A stretch of DNA of 43,046 bases from the NCBI RefSeq assembly GCF_025143365.1, contig NZ_JALXPE010000036.1, positions 1 to 43,046 of the forward strand, in the 5' to 3' direction. Each line of letters begins with the position of its first letter. Position 1 is the first letter of the stretch. The notes under the pieces were generated by a model. It had not been told where the DNA came from. It ran no database searches and worked only from the letters and a program-made list of their open reading frames with translations. Shown here piece after piece: positions 42,577 to 43,046 of the stretch. This DNA comes from Microbacterium sp. p3-SID336. GTDB taxonomy: Bacteria > Actinomycetota > Actinomycetes > Actinomycetales > Microbacteriaceae. A program made the translations under genes and the position numbers.

Positions 42577-42897
42577 GTGCCTGAACACGTTCGCCCCGAC
42601 CTGCCTCCGGGGGTCGGTGACGCCGTGAGCGCGTTCGGCTACGGGGTCCGGGTCGCGATCATTGGCTACATCCACGAGCACGGACCAGCCACTCGCGGAC
42701 AGCTCGCGACCGCCCTGGGCCTGGTGCCCAAGACCGTGCAGTTCCACCTCACCGGCTTGACCGCGCTCGGCGTCGTCGTCCCTGACCCAGCTCCCGAGCT
42801 CGCCCGTCGCGGACAGCGCACCCGATATAGCATCGATGCCGCGCGGGTGCTCGATCTGTACGCCGAGCTCGGCAAGCACCTGGGCATCGGCGACTGA
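42577..42897 (+). CDS. Winged-helix (ArsR-like) DNA-binding protein
   Basis: 106 residues from a GTG. The GGAGGG is only 1-2 bases from it, so a downstream GTG (42625, VSAFGYGVRV) is a possible alternative. The core is a winged helix: VRVAIIGYIHEHGPATRGQLATALGLVPKTVQFHLTGLTALGVV, then a wing with RRGQRTRYSIDAARV. No metal-binding Cys is present, so it is not a typical metal-sensing ArsR. It probably regulates nearby transfer genes, perhaps through the palindrome at 42512-42528. Confidence 0.78.
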   Translation: MPEHVRPDLPPGVGDAVSAFGYGVRVAIIGYIHEHGPATRGQLATALGLVPKTVQFHLTGLTALGVVVPDPAPELARRGQRTRYSIDAARVLDLYAELGKHLGIGD

Positions 42898-42945
42898 ACC
42901 CTCCCGGCCCTGACTACCCCGGAGAGCGTCGCGATCCGCTGCGAG

Positions 42946-43046
42946 TCAATCGTGCCGCCGGCCCAGGGCTGTGCTTCTGGTGGCGGCGCTGCGTTCTACG
43001 CGATCACGCTCCAGGTGTTCGAGGCGTTCGGTCGCTGCTCTGACTG
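42946..43046 (-). CDS. Possible C-terminal end of a gene entering from the right edge
   Basis: The minus-strand frame is open from the window edge to a TGA at 42946 (33 codons). It reads VRAATERLEHLERDRVERSA... and ends LGRRHD, an Arg/Glu-rich probably helical tail. Too short to identify; real coding is plausible from composition but not proven. Confidence 0.35.
   Translation of the reverse strand, partial: VRAATERLEHLERDRVERSAATRSTALGRRHD

Overview
The window is very GC-rich (roughly 70% by eye), with densely packed, overlapping genes, GTG starts and strong G/C third-position bias. Together with a CsoR-type regulator, a MobF relaxase with actinobacterial features, DUF2637/DUF6112/DUF6153 families and a prim-pol protein, this points to an actinobacterium, probably Micrococcales (Microbacteriaceae or a relative). 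The DNA looks like a conjugative plasmid or integrative conjugative element carrying metal-resistance cargo. No rRNA, tRNA or CRISPR array was seen.

Layout. (1) 1-7816, minus strand: the start of a conjugation operon. It reads prim-pol replication protein, DUF2637 membrane protein, two unknowns, ParB-like protein, a membrane-anchored transfer protein, a secreted lysozyme-like/M23 cell-wall hydrolase, two small DUF6112-type membrane proteins and a TrbL/VirB6-like channel protein that runs off the left edge. (2) 7990-29238, minus strand: about 20 collinear genes, many overlapping by 4 bases (ATGA/GTGA). They form a copper-resistance island: csoR, CopZ-like chaperone, copA, YHS/His-rich protein, DUF6153, DUF305, a BNR lipoprotein, a second P1B ATPase with a non-standard CPD motif, DUF2933, multicopper oxidase and an AraC regulator. 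Interleaved with them are central-carbon genes: phosphoketolase, a beta-phosphoglucomutase/GH65 phosphorylase fusion and an archaeal-type (type II) GAPDH, plus an ABC1 kinase and an EamA transporter. (3) 29334-31610: an AAA-type NTPase and a membrane protein on the plus strand, then acetate kinase on the minus strand. (4) 31572-36122: an IS21-family element with istA/istB that also carries merR and merA inside its terminal inverted repeats. It has removed the acetate kinase start and abuts a 5'-truncated ccdA. (5) 36620-42900: a degenerate stretch, a C5-cytosine methyltransferase that appears to carry two compensating frameshifts, a candidate oriT, a 1187-residue TrwC-type relaxase, a small membrane protein and a winged-helix regulator.

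How it may work together. CsoR and its palindromic operator (29263-29281) head the copper run. CopA, the chaperone, MCO, DUF305 and the His/Met-rich proteins handle Cu in cytoplasm and envelope. The carbon genes could give a bypass of steps sensitive to thiol-reactive metals: phosphorolysis of disaccharide to glucose-1-P and then glucose-6-P, phosphoketolase to acetyl-P, acetate kinase to ATP, and a spare GAPDH. This coupling of metal resistance to spare central metabolism on a mobile element is the main candidate for an undescribed system; it is inference from gene content and order.
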